A DNA stretch of 64,000 bases from 38-11 sp964539975 (GTDB taxonomy: Bacteria; Bacillota; Clostridia; Tissierellales; Dethiosulfatibacteraceae): NCBI GenBank assembly GCA_964539975.1, contig CAZIKK010000004.1:1-64000 (forward strand). The letters run 5' to 3'. The notes beneath the pieces were generated by a model that ran no database searches, had not been told where the DNA came from, and worked only from the letters and a program-made list of their open reading frames with translations. The position numbers and the translations under genes are program-made. Shown here in pieces: positions 51,326-60,205 of the stretch (position 1 is the stretch's first letter; each line of letters opens with the position of its first letter).

Positions 51326-52369
51326 TCACACCTCAGTTTCAAAAGAAATTTGTTTGGTATCATTAAAGGGTATATCAAAGTACCTATAAGCTTTTTCTGT
51401 TGCTACGCGACCACGAGGTGTGCGACTTAAAAACCCTTTTTGCATTAAATATGGCTCACAAACATCTTCTAAAGTCACACTTTCTTCTCCAATGGAAGCG
51501 GCTAAGGTATCAATGCCTACCGGACCACCTTTATAGTAATCTATGATGGTACGTAACAGCTTTCGATCAACTTGATCAAATCCATAATGGTCAATTTCCA
51601 ACATGTCCAGTGCCAAGTTTGCAATGTTATGATTGATAATGCCATTACCTTTGACTAAAGCATAATCTCGAACGCGTTTTAGAATTCGGTTGGCTATTCG
51701 TGGTGTTCCCCTGGATCTTCTAGCAATTTCAGCTGCTCCTGTATCATCTATTTGTATTTGCAGAATTTCAGCTGAGCGTTTCACAATGGATACCAATTCC
51801 AGTTCGTTGTAATAATCCAACTTGCAAATGACACCGAAGCGGTCTCTTAGAGGTGACGTTAAGGATCCCGCACGGGTCGTGGCACCTATCAAAGTAAATT
51901 TTGATAAATCAAGACGAATGGATCGGGCTGAAGGCCCTTTTCCTATGATAATATCTAACGCATAGTCTTCCATGGCTGGATACAAAATCTCTTCAACACT
52001 GCGATTCAATCGATGAATCTCATCTATAAACAAGACGTCATTGGTGTCTAAATTAGTCAGTATGGCCGCCAAATCACCCGGACGTTCAATGGCTGGTCCT
52101 GATGTTATTCGGATGTTAACATTCATTTCTCTCGAGATGATTGCTGACAGGGTGGTTTTTCCAAGCCCCGGTGGCCCATACAACAACACATGATCCAATG
52201 GTTCACGACGCATTTTAGCTGCTTGTATGAAGATCTCCAACTTTTCCTTCACCTTTTCTTGCCCTATATACTGTTGTAACGTTTCAGGTCGAAGGGTGGT
52301 TTCTATTTCTTCTTCTTGTTCCAGCATGCGTGATTGGATAATTTCATTATTCTTTTCTCTTTCAATCAT
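51326..52369 (-). CDS. ruvB: Holliday junction branch migration ATPase RuvB
   Basis: This 347-residue AAA+ protein has LRPETLQQYIGQEKVKEKLE near 27, Walker A LLYGPPGLGKTTLSAI near 64, Walker B VLFIDEIHRLNRSVEEIL and GATTRAGSLTSPLRDRFGV. The C-terminal winged helix has GGPVGIDTLAASIGEE. It forms the branch migration motor with RuvA. Confidence 0.97.
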   Translation of the reverse strand: MIEREKNNEIIQSRMLEQEEEIETTLRPETLQQYIGQEKVKEKLEIFIQAAKMRREPLDHVLLYGPPGLGKTTLSAIISREMNVNIRITSGPAIERPGDLAAILTNLDTNDVLFIDEIHRLNRSVEEILYPAMEDYALDIIIGKGPSARSIRLDLSKFTLIGATTRAGSLTSPLRDRFGVICKLDYYNELELVSIVKRSAEILQIQIDDTGAAEIARRSRGTPRIANRILKRVRDYALVKGNGIINHNIANLALDMLEIDHYGFDQVDRKLLRTIIDYYKGGPVGIDTLAASIGEESVTLEDVCEPYLMQKGFLSRTPRGRVATEKAYRYFDIPFNDTKQISFETEV

Positions 52370-52377
52370 GTCTTATC

Positions 52378-52965
52378 CTACTTCCCTAGTTTTTTCAATG
52401 CAAGCTTGATTACTTCGTCTTCTGTTAGATTGGTTTGATCAATTCGTTTAAGTATGCTTTGTACTTCACTCGGATTAAAGCCAAGAGAAACCAAAGCTTC
52501 TAATACATTGTCATAGTAGACACTAGTGACTGAATCTGATTGTGGCAAGTCGGTATCCAACACATCTGCTTTAAGTTTGTCTTTTAGTTCAATAATAATT
52601 CTCTCAGACGTTTTTTTTCCTATACCGGATGCTTTTGAAATAAAAACATGATTCCCTTGTGCAATGGCTTGTTTGATTTGAGGCACATCTGATAAGGATA
52701 AGATTGCTAAAGCTGCTTTTGGACCGACACCGCTGATTTTAATCAATTGTTCAAAAAGAACAAGGGCTTCTTCAGAGATAAAGCCATAGAGTTGTATCAT
52801 GTCTTCTCTGACATACAGATGGGTATAAACAGTCGCTTCATGATTGAGCACGCTGTCTCTTAGGGTATTGGACGAGGTATGTATCAAATAGCCTATCCCC
52901 TGGTTTTCAATTATGAGTTGATTTTCTTTGATTTTTTTTACGTAGCCTTTAATATAACCGTACAT
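52378..52965 (-). CDS. ruvA: Holliday junction DNA-binding protein RuvA
   Basis: This 195-residue protein has an N-terminal OB fold, two HhH motifs (ISGVGPKAALAILS near 76 and ASGIGKKTSERIIIELKDKL near 111) and a C-terminal domain that contacts RuvB (VLEALVSLGFNPSEVQSIL). It lies 8 bp before ruvB. Confidence 0.96.
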   Translation of the reverse strand: MYGYIKGYVKKIKENQLIIENQGIGYLIHTSSNTLRDSVLNHEATVYTHLYVREDMIQLYGFISEEALVLFEQLIKISGVGPKAALAILSLSDVPQIKQAIAQGNHVFISKASGIGKKTSERIIIELKDKLKADVLDTDLPQSDSVTSVYYDNVLEALVSLGFNPSEVQSILKRIDQTNLTEDEVIKLALKKLGK

Positions 52966-52992
52966 ACTTCCTCTTTTCTTTGCTGGACTTTT

Positions 52993-53484
52993 TTATACTC
53001 TAAAGGAATCTTTGAAGCGCAGAGAATGGGCATGGCAAACTGCTACAGCCAATGCATCAGCTGCATCATCAGGTTTCGGAATTTTCTTTAGGTTTAGAAT
53101 CACTTTCACCATTTCTTGCACTTGTCGCTTATCAGCTCGTCCATAACCCACCAGGCCTTGCTTGACTTGCAAAGGGGTGTATTCGAAAACATCAATTTGT
53201 TGATTGACTGCAGCCAAGATGTGGATTCCTCTAGCCTGACCAACGGTTATGATGGTTTTGCTATTCTTGAAGAAAAAAAGTTCTTCAATTGCCACAGCTT
53301 GTGGTTGATAGATATTGAGCAGTTTCATATAGGTGTCATATAAGATTTTTAGACGTTTGGGCATTTCCATATCGCTACTTGTTCTAACAACGCCATAATC
53401 TAAGGTTTTAAAACGATTCCCTGTGTATTCAATGACACCAAAGCCAGATAAGGCATAACCAGGGTCAATTCCAACTATTCTCAT
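52993..53484 (-). CDS. ruvC: Holliday junction resolvase RuvC
   Basis: This 163-residue endonuclease starts MRIVGIDPGYALSGFG with the first catalytic Asp, has AIEELFFFKNSKT with the Glu, and ends with KIPKPDDAADALAVAVCHAH with the last Asp pair. It completes the ruvC-ruvA-ruvB cluster. Confidence 0.97.
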   Translation of the reverse strand: MRIVGIDPGYALSGFGVIEYTGNRFKTLDYGVVRTSSDMEMPKRLKILYDTYMKLLNIYQPQAVAIEELFFFKNSKTIITVGQARGIHILAAVNQQIDVFEYTPLQVKQGLVGYGRADKRQVQEMVKVILNLKKIPKPDDAADALAVAVCHAHSLRFKDSFRV

Positions 53485-53494
53485 ATTGTCCTCT

Positions 53495-54238
53495 TTATGA
53501 TTCCTCTATTTCATCTAGTTTGACATTGTGGTAGATTTCTTGAACATCATCATTGTCTTCGAGTGTTTCTATCAATTTTTTTATCTTATTATATGTTTCT
53601 TTTTCTGAAATGGCTACCATGGTTTTCGGAATCAACGTCACCTCTGAGCCTAATAGTTTATAAGGTCCTGATTTGAAATTTCCCAACACTTCTTGGTAGT
53701 TCTCCGGTGAGATTAGAATTTCGTACAATTCTTCTTCAATTCTAACATCTTCTGCACCATTTTCAAGAGCATACATCATCAGTTCATCCTCATCTATGTC
53801 TTTATCTTTTTCAATTGCGATAATCCCAACGCGATCAAAAAGATAGGAGACACAATTGGTGGATCCTAAATTGCCATCATTTTTAGAAAAATAATGGCGA
53901 ATGTCCGCTGCTGTTCGGTTTTTGTTATCTGTCAGACAACTAACTATAAAGGCTGTCCCATTTGCTCCATAGCCTTCATAGACAATGGCTTCGTAATGAT
54001 CCATATCCTCGCTGCTTGTGCCTTTCTTTATTGCACGTTCTATATTGTCATTGGGCATGTTTTCAGACTTTGCTTTTTCAATAGCATTGGCTAAATTCGC
54101 ATTGTAGTCCGGTTCGGGTCCCCCTTCTCGTGCCGCCACTGTAATGGCTCTTGCCAATTTTGTGAAAACTTTCCCTTTCTTTGCATCTTGTCTGCCTTTT
54201 CTATGTTTGGTGTTTGCCCACTTTGAGTGTCCTGCCAT
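53495..54238 (-). CDS. yebC: YebC/PmpR family translation or transcription factor
   Basis: This 247-residue protein matches the YebC family over its length: MAGHSKWANTKHRKGRQDAK at the start, then NIERAIKKGTSSEDMDHYEA and YEGYGANGTAFIVSCLTDNK. Older work called it a regulator; recent work suggests YebC proteins ease ribosome stalling at proline stretches. It is commonly placed before ruvC, as here. Confidence 0.95.
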   Translation of the reverse strand: MAGHSKWANTKHRKGRQDAKKGKVFTKLARAITVAAREGGPEPDYNANLANAIEKAKSENMPNDNIERAIKKGTSSEDMDHYEAIVYEGYGANGTAFIVSCLTDNKNRTAADIRHYFSKNDGNLGSTNCVSYLFDRVGIIAIEKDKDIDEDELMMYALENGAEDVRIEEELYEILISPENYQEVLGNFKSGPYKLLGSEVTLIPKTMVAISEKETYNKIKKLIETLEDNDDVQEIYHNVKLDEIEES

Positions 54239-54252
54239 AACAGATCTCCTGT

Positions 54253-54906
54253 TTATTGTATTTCGTAGACTTTTAGTCCATCTTTTAAATAATATTTGGT
54301 TTCTTTTACTGATACTTCAATGTTGCCGGAAGTAAGATTATTCAATTCTGAAATGATCTGATCCATCATTTCTTTTAGAATTAAAATTGTAAAGGTAGGT
54401 GTCTCATTGTATTCTTTATTTACAATGATGATACTTTCCTTGTTTAAGTAGTTTTCCATTGGTCCGATATTGGAATAGTCAAATATCAATTCTAAACGGG
54501 CAAATATGGCGGCTTCAAGGATTCTGCTTTTGTCTACAACGCTTTTAGCTGTTCCGCTATAGGCGCGAGCCAAACCTCCTGTTCCCAGTTTTATGCCTCC
54601 GAAATAACGCGTCACCACTACGGCTAAATTTGTTAAATCTTCGGCTTTCAAGTAATTGATCATAGGGATGCCTGCAGTACCATTTGGTTCTCCATCATCC
54701 GAGTAGCGTTGAATTTCTTTGTTTACTCCAATGATATAAGCGGAAACGTTATGGCTTGCATCCCCGTGCTTTTCCTTTATCGATTGAATAAAAGCTTGAG
54801 CTTTCTCTTCTGATTCTAAAGGTTGACTATATCCTATAAATCTCGACTTTTGAATATAGGTTTCCCAAGACGATGTGTTGAGAATGGTTTTATAGGTTTT
54901 TTCCAT
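54253..54906 (-). CDS. YigZ/IMPACT family protein
   Basis: This 217-residue protein has the UPF0029/IMPACT N-terminal domain (KSRFIGYSQPL near 20; YSDDGEPNGTAGIPMINYLK near 68; VVVTRYFGGIKLGTGGLARA near 95) and a DUF1949-type C-terminal domain. The biochemical role is unknown; IMPACT relates to translation control in eukaryotes. The ATG at 54906 follows GGAGAG by 7 nt and overlaps hflX by 17 nt; longer in-frame starts lack a ribosome site. Confidence 0.88.
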   Translation of the reverse strand: MEKTYKTILNTSSWETYIQKSRFIGYSQPLESEEKAQAFIQSIKEKHGDASHNVSAYIIGVNKEIQRYSDDGEPNGTAGIPMINYLKAEDLTNLAVVVTRYFGGIKLGTGGLARAYSGTAKSVVDKSRILEAAIFARLELIFDYSNIGPMENYLNKESIIIVNKEYNETPTFTILILKEMMDQIISELNNLTSGNIEVSVKETKYYLKDGLKVYEIQ

Positions 54907-56146
54907 GATGGGTCTCTCCAATGTATCTTTCATAGATCTTCTCTCTTGTCTTAAAGGTGATATTTGTGCCAGTTTCGTCATGTTCACGACTAATTATGTC
55001 TGTCTTGTTCTCAATAAAATTCAGGTCACCATAATCATTAAAGTCAATATGTTGATGGTAGATTTGGGTTTTCCCATAAATAATATTTAGTATGCTTTCT
55101 TCAAGGCGCTCCAGATTAAAACCTGTCTTAGCCGAAATATATAGCTCTTTTTGATTGGCCCCGTTAATATGAGTCAATTGATCTGCTTTGTTATAAACAT
55201 CCAGCTTTGGAATTCCAATAGCATCAATGTCACTAAGGATTTTTTCCGTAGTGCTTTTCTGAAGGGCTAAGTTGTGATTGGTGCTGTCCATTAAGTGAAT
55301 AATCAGATCTGAATGAGTGATTTCTTCTAATGTGCTTTTGAAAGATTCCACCAGCTGTGTGGGTAATTGATTAACAAAACCCACTGTATCTGTGATGATA
55401 GCCTCGTAGTGATGTTGCAGTTTTAGCTTGCGATTCTCTGTTGTCAACGTGGCAAAGAGTTGATCGTATACAAACACTTGTTTGTCTTTTTCAACGCCAT
55501 ATCGAGAGAGCATGGTATTGATCAGTGTTGATTTGCCCGCATTTGTGTATCCTACAACAGCTATGACAGGCACATTGTTTTTGATTCGACTTTTTCTGTT
55601 CTCTTCTCTGACATTGATGCTTTTTTTGAGTTGTTTTTCAATTTCGTAAACACGACTTTCTATGTGGCGTCTGTCCGTTTCCAATTGTTTCTCACCAGGT
55701 CCCCTAGTTCCAATCCCCCCACCAAGACGTGACATGTCAATGCCCTTTCCTTTGAGTCGAGGTATGGAGTACTTCAGTTGCGCTAATTCAACCTGTAATT
55801 TGCTCTCGCGGGTTTGAGCTCTTAATGCAAAGATGTCCAAAATCAACATCGTTCGATCTATGACACGTGTTTCCAAAAATTTTTCCAAATTGCGTATTTG
55901 TGAGCCACTAAGCTCATCATTAATAACGAGTAAATCTGATTCTGTTTCTTCCATTACCGCTTTGATCTCCCCAACTTTTCCTTTTCCTAAGTAAAGTGCG
56001 CCGTCAGGTCGATCTTTGTCTTGAATGACTTGGCAGACAACCTGCCCACCGGATGCTTCCACCAATTGTTCAAGTTCCAGCATTTGATCTTCAACATATT
56101 CTTTTGAGTATTTTTTTCTGATGGTGGCTATGACGCATTTTTCCAT
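54890..56146 (-). CDS. hflX: Ribosome-associated GTPase HflX
   Basis: This 418-residue GTPase has the HflX N-terminal domain (about 1-185; GRGPGEKQLETDRR-like RGPGEKQLETDRRHIE), then G1 VGYTNAGKSTLINTM near 200, G3 DTVGF and G4 NKAD. HflX splits stalled 70S ribosomes after stress. It is the first gene of the run hflX-yigZ-yebC-ruvC and has a promoter of its own. Confidence 0.95.
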   Translation of the reverse strand: MEKCVIATIRKKYSKEYVEDQMLELEQLVEASGGQVVCQVIQDKDRPDGALYLGKGKVGEIKAVMEETESDLLVINDELSGSQIRNLEKFLETRVIDRTMLILDIFALRAQTRESKLQVELAQLKYSIPRLKGKGIDMSRLGGGIGTRGPGEKQLETDRRHIESRVYEIEKQLKKSINVREENRKSRIKNNVPVIAVVGYTNAGKSTLINTMLSRYGVEKDKQVFVYDQLFATLTTENRKLKLQHHYEAIITDTVGFVNQLPTQLVESFKSTLEEITHSDLIIHLMDSTNHNLALQKSTTEKILSDIDAIGIPKLDVYNKADQLTHINGANQKELYISAKTGFNLERLEESILNIIYGKTQIYHQHIDFNDYGDLNFIENKTDIISREHDETGTNITFKTREKIYERYIGETHHGKNL

Positions 56147-56164
56147 TAGTTGGATCTCCTTAGA

Positions 56165-56193
56165 TTGTTATTGTATCTTGTTTGTGCTATAAT
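56165..56193 (+). promoter_or_regulatory. Possible distal promoter of the PBP1A gene
   Basis: TTGTTA (56165-56170), 17 nt ending TGC (extended -10), then TATAAT (56188-56193), about 150 bp before the PBP start. It overlaps the hflX promoter on the opposite strand. A small hairpin (ATTCAA-AAAG-TTGAAT) follows. Confidence 0.45.
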
Positions 56194-56197
56194 TCAA
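56170..56197 (-). promoter_or_regulatory. Putative promoter of hflX
   Basis: On the minus strand TTGAAT (56197-56192), 16 nt, then TACAAT (56175-56170), about 24 bp before the hflX ATG. Its bases overlap a plus-strand promoter almost completely. Confidence 0.45.
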
Positions 56198-56300
56198 AAA
56201 GTTGAATGCATTACCTTTTTGGTTCAACTTATGTTATCACACAGGGTTTTCTATGACAAGAAGTGCCTGTAATAATCTTAATACACTCTTAATCTTGATA

Positions 56301-56309
56301 TGATATAAT
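56301..56309 (+). promoter_or_regulatory. Possible proximal extended -10 promoter of the PBP1A gene
   Basis: TGATATAAT, an extended -10 element, lies 32 bp before the PBP start. No clear -35 is found at 16-18 nt. The remainder of 56198-56341 is A/T-rich with no gene. Confidence 0.4.
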
Positions 56310-56341
56310 AATACTCTAGCAAAAGCAATGGAGGTTTTTTG

Positions 56342-59300
56342 ATGTCTGCTGAAAAAACAACAGCCACCACTAAAAAAAGAAAAAGAAAGAAAAAAAGGAA
56401 ATTCAGTTTTTTTAGATTTGTCCTTTTATTAATTGTCATAGCATTATTTGTGGGTGCCGGTGCTGCCATTGGTATTGTTTCGGCTTCCATTCGAAACGCC
56501 CCTACCATTGACCCAACCATTATTATGTCCATGCTCTCAGAGAGTTCCAACATTGTAGATGACAAGGGAAATGTCATTGAAATTATTCAGAGCACAGAAG
56601 ACAGAAAAATCATTTCTATTGAAGAAATGCCTGAGGAGTTAACCCAAGCGTTTATCGCAATAGAAGATCATCGATTTGAAGAACATTTTGGGATTGACAT
56701 TAGAAGAATTGTAGGATCAACCATTCACAACATACAAGTTGGTGATTTGAGGGCTCAAGGAGCCAGTACCATAACACAACAGTTGGTAAAAAATCTTTAC
56801 CTCTCAAATGACAAAAGCTTTGACCGAAAGTTCAAAGAAATGTATTTAGCCATTGAAATGGAACGTGTTTTGACAAAAGATCAAATTCTTGAATACTACC
56901 TTAATACCATCCCTCTTGGACAAAGCAGCAATGGCGTTCAAGCCGCAGCTTTCACTTATTTTTCAAAGGATGTCAGTGAACTGACACTAGCAGAGTCTGC
57001 TTTACTGGCGGGTATCCCAAGAGCAGACAGTAGATATGCCCCTTACACGAGAGTCGTCACTGGTAATGAGGGAGAGACAGACCCTGAAGATATTGTTGGA
57101 TACGTTCATGTATCAGGCACTCGATATACCTGCATTTACAACCCTACCTCTGTAGAGCGTCAACGCGTTGTATTGGCTAGAATGCTTGATCTTGAAATCA
57201 TCACTCAGAGTGAATATGATGATGCTTTAGCTCAAGATATTCGAGCAAGCTTGAATCCAGGTCAAAAACAAAACACGGAGATTTCATCCTATTTCACAGA
57301 TTACGTAAAAAACCAAGTGGCAAGAGATCTAATGGAGGTCTATGACTATACCTATGAACAAGCAGAAAACCTTCTTTATACAGGCGGGCTAACCATCTAT
57401 TCCACAATGGATTTAGAAGTTCAAAAAATCCTGGAAGAAACTTACGATAATTTCGCTGAAAATTTGTTAGGAAGTGAGATGTCTGGAGAATCAGCACCCT
57501 ATATTGTTGACTGGAGATACTTCAGATGGAACAGCGATGGATCAAGTTCAGGGACTTTGGACGGTCAAGAAAATATACTGAATGACAGTGGTCATATCAT
57601 ATATTTTAGAAAAGACCATCTTTTCACAGAAGACAATGAAGTGTATCTGAATCCGGATGAATACTCGTTCAGTGATGATGGCGATTTGGTGATCACTTCT
57701 AAAAAATTCACGCTTCACAATACGATCATTGATGTCGTCGATTTATATACGATCAAAGACAATTATTTGTCTGTTCACAGTGTGGGTGGCTTAAATATCG
57801 GGGATCAGTTTGAGATAATTGAGTCAAGGGCCAATAGAGGAACTTTCAGTATTTCCTCATCCTATCTGAACTCACGTGAAGACTTTTATAGAATAGACTC
57901 CGACGAGCGTCTGATCATCAATAATGACTATTACTACTTTGATCATGGCGGTATTTTACAGCCGCAATCCTCCGCAGTAATTATGGATCATCGAACCGGA
58001 GAAATTAAGGCATTAATTGGTGGTAGAAACATTGAAGTAAGCAAATCTTTTAATAGAGCGGTAAGTTCTGCAAGACAACCTGGTTCCATCATTAAACCGG
58101 TTTCTGTTTATATGCCGGCCATAGATAATGGATATACTGCTGCCAGCATTATTGATGATACTCCGTTGTACAATGATGCCGGGGAACGTTGGCCTAAAAA
58201 CTGGTATGAAAACCAGAGCTACAAATATTGGGGGCTTACAACTTTGAGAAAGTCAATTGAGTACTCTCTCAATATTAATGCCGTTAAGGTTTTGGACGAT
58301 ATCGGTTTGGATTTGTCCTTGAATTATTTAGACAAGTTCGGTTTGGTTGACTTGAAAAATCCGGAAAACGACAATTTTATCACACCTGAAGAAAATAGGG
58401 CTTATAACGATATGAATTTAGCGGCTATGGCTTTAGGCGGCCTTACTCGAGGTTTCACTAACCTAGATATGACGGCAGCCTATGGTGCCATCGCCAATGA
58501 CGGTGTTTACCGGGAACCTCATGTATACACAAAGGTCACAGATAGAAATGGACGTGTCATCCTTGAAAAAGACCCTGAATCCAACCTTGTTGTGACCCCA
58601 CAAGTTGCTTACATCATGACAGATATGTTAAGAACTACCGTTACTCACGGCTTGTCTCATAGAGCGGCACTCCCTCGTGATTACAATATTGAAGTTGCTG
58701 GAAAAACCGGTACAACAAGTGATAATGCTGATATATGGTATGTCGGATATTCTCCCTATTATGTAGGTGGCATTTGGATCGGTAATGATAACTCTCAAAT
58801 CAAAGTCAGCACTGGCAGTGGTTCAACTTCTCGATTTTGGAGCAATCTTATGACCGAAGTTCACAAGAACTTGCCACCTGCTCAATTTGAACGCCCCGAA
58901 GGACTTGTGCGCGTTAATGTTTGTGCAGACTCCGGCTTGTTGCCTTCTGATTTGTGTAGTCATGATCAAAGAGGCAGTCGAGTAATTTCTGAATACTTTG
59001 TCCGTGGAACTGAACCAAACACTTTTTGCGACATTCATGTGGAAGCTACTGTATGTGCAGGATCTGGGCTGCTACCAAATCCTTATTGCCCTCCGGACCA
59101 ATTGGAGACAAGAGTATTTATTTCTAGAGAAACTCTGTATAATCCCCTATACAATCCTAATGTTAGAAATGTAAGTCATGATAGCTTGATTGCAACCTAT
59201 GAGTATTATCAACAAGTACGAGATGAAATACGTAATGTGGACAATCTAAGTGATGAAGAGATCGCTGATTTCTACGATAATCGCGTTCAATTAGTGAACG

Positions 59301-59608
59301 GCGTGATTGTCTATGTTGATGACATAGCAGTCGTAGATCTGTACTTAAGTGGCTTGAGAACTCAAGATTATGCGTACCAAGTTCCCATCAACACTTGCAC
59401 CATTCATAACCGTTATCATTGGAATGTTTATCACCAAGCACAGGATGCGGAACCTTCTGAAGACCCAGATGAATTCGACGAGGATATGACACCTCCTGGT
59501 AATGATAATCCTGACAATCCTGCTGATGGACTTCCAGATGAAGGTCAAAACAATCAAAACAATGGCAATGGCCCACCTCCTGGTAATAGCAATGCGAATA
59601 ATAACTAG
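56342..59608 (+). CDS. Class A penicillin-binding protein (PBP1A, bifunctional)
   Basis: This 1088-residue protein has a basic cytosolic start (KKRKRKKKRKFSFFRF), a membrane helix (about 27-48), a GT51 transglycosylase (catalytic Glu in AIEDHRFEEHFG near 107; AQGASTITQQLVKNLYLS) and a transpeptidase with SIIK (Ser near 582), SLN and AGKTGTT near 787. Both activities look intact. After the catalytic domain come two Cys-containing modules (CADSGLLPSDLC near 860 and CAGSGLLPNPYC near 904) and an acidic Pro/Asn-rich tail. It polymerises peptidoglycan outside the membrane. The ATG at 56342 follows GGAGG by 7 nt. It is on the plus strand, alone. Confidence 0.95.
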   Translation: MSAEKTTATTKKRKRKKKRKFSFFRFVLLLIVIALFVGAGAAIGIVSASIRNAPTIDPTIIMSMLSESSNIVDDKGNVIEIIQSTEDRKIISIEEMPEELTQAFIAIEDHRFEEHFGIDIRRIVGSTIHNIQVGDLRAQGASTITQQLVKNLYLSNDKSFDRKFKEMYLAIEMERVLTKDQILEYYLNTIPLGQSSNGVQAAAFTYFSKDVSELTLAESALLAGIPRADSRYAPYTRVVTGNEGETDPEDIVGYVHVSGTRYTCIYNPTSVERQRVVLARMLDLEIITQSEYDDALAQDIRASLNPGQKQNTEISSYFTDYVKNQVARDLMEVYDYTYEQAENLLYTGGLTIYSTMDLEVQKILEETYDNFAENLLGSEMSGESAPYIVDWRYFRWNSDGSSSGTLDGQENILNDSGHIIYFRKDHLFTEDNEVYLNPDEYSFSDDGDLVITSKKFTLHNTIIDVVDLYTIKDNYLSVHSVGGLNIGDQFEIIESRANRGTFSISSSYLNSREDFYRIDSDERLIINNDYYYFDHGGILQPQSSAVIMDHRTGEIKALIGGRNIEVSKSFNRAVSSARQPGSIIKPVSVYMPAIDNGYTAASIIDDTPLYNDAGERWPKNWYENQSYKYWGLTTLRKSIEYSLNINAVKVLDDIGLDLSLNYLDKFGLVDLKNPENDNFITPEENRAYNDMNLAAMALGGLTRGFTNLDMTAAYGAIANDGVYREPHVYTKVTDRNGRVILEKDPESNLVVTPQVAYIMTDMLRTTVTHGLSHRAALPRDYNIEVAGKTGTTSDNADIWYVGYSPYYVGGIWIGNDNSQIKVSTGSGSTSRFWSNLMTEVHKNLPPAQFERPEGLVRVNVCADSGLLPSDLCSHDQRGSRVISEYFVRGTEPNTFCDIHVEATVCAGSGLLPNPYCPPDQLETRVFISRETLYNPLYNPNVRNVSHDSLIATYEYYQQVRDEIRNVDNLSDEEIADFYDNRVQLVNGVIVYVDDIAVVDLYLSGLRTQDYAYQVPINTCTIHNRYHWNVYHQAQDAEPSEDPDEFDEDMTPPGNDNPDNPADGLPDEGQNNQNNGNGPPPGNSNANNN

Positions 59609-59610
59609 GC

Positions 59611-59655
59611 ATTAAAAAAAGAGGTCTCTTATCATATCTTGATAGAGACCTCTTT
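59611..59655. terminator. Bidirectional terminator between PBP1A and fumarase
   Basis: A 12-bp stem, AAAGAGGTCTCT (59618-59629) with AGAGACCTCTTT (59644-59655), has A/T runs on both flanks. It separates two convergent genes that stop within 50 bp of each other. Confidence 0.85.
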
Positions 59656-59656
59656 C

Positions 59657-60196
59657 TTACTTCTGTTTAAACGCTTCTAATACATTTCCCCTAGCATCCA
59701 CTACCACAATCGCCGGGAAATTTTCAACTTCCAGTCTATAAATTCCTTCTGGTCCAAGGTCTTCATACGCGATACTTCTCATGGCTTTAATAGATTTTGA
59801 AATCAAGGCGGCTGTCCCACCTATCGCACTGAAATAGATCGCTTGATTTTTGGCGATGCTATCAATTACTTCCTGACTTCGATAGCCCTTTCCAATCATT
59901 CCTTTCAAACCAAGATCCAATAGTTTTGATGTGTAAGGATCCATACGGTAGCTAGTTGTTGGACCGGCTGAGCCTATTACTTGACCAGGTTTTGCAGGTG
60001 TTGGGCCTACATAAAAAATGGTTTCACCTTTGATATTAAAAGGCAATTCGTCTCCTTGCTCCAATGATTCAATCATTCTTTTATGCGCTGCATCTCGAGC
60101 TGTGTACAGGTGTCCTGTCAACAAGACCTGGTCCCCTGCATTCAAATCTCTCAAGCTTTTTGATGAAATTGGTAAGTCAACTATTTTCTTTGACAT
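59657..60196 (-). CDS. Class I fumarate hydratase, beta (C-terminal) subunit
   Basis: This 179-residue subunit has LRDLNAGDQVLLTGHLYTAR near 15, IFYVGPTPAKPGQVIGSAGP near 60 and TSYRMDPYTSKLLDLG, the Fe-S hydro-lyase C-terminal pattern. With the alpha subunit it interconverts fumarate and malate; tartrate dehydratase is a close relative and cannot be fully excluded. It lies 9 bp after the alpha gene. Confidence 0.9.
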   Translation of the reverse strand: MSKKIVDLPISSKSLRDLNAGDQVLLTGHLYTARDAAHKRMIESLEQGDELPFNIKGETIFYVGPTPAKPGQVIGSAGPTTSYRMDPYTSKLLDLGLKGMIGKGYRSQEVIDSIAKNQAIYFSAIGGTAALISKSIKAMRSIAYEDLGPEGIYRLEVENFPAIVVVDARGNVLEAFKQK

Positions 60197-60205
60197 AAAT
60201 CCCCC

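Noticed and set aside
59345..59612. Minus-strand open frames under the PBP1A tail
   Set aside because: They are antisense to the low-complexity tail, lack ribosome sites and look like unrelated translations of Pro/Asn codons.
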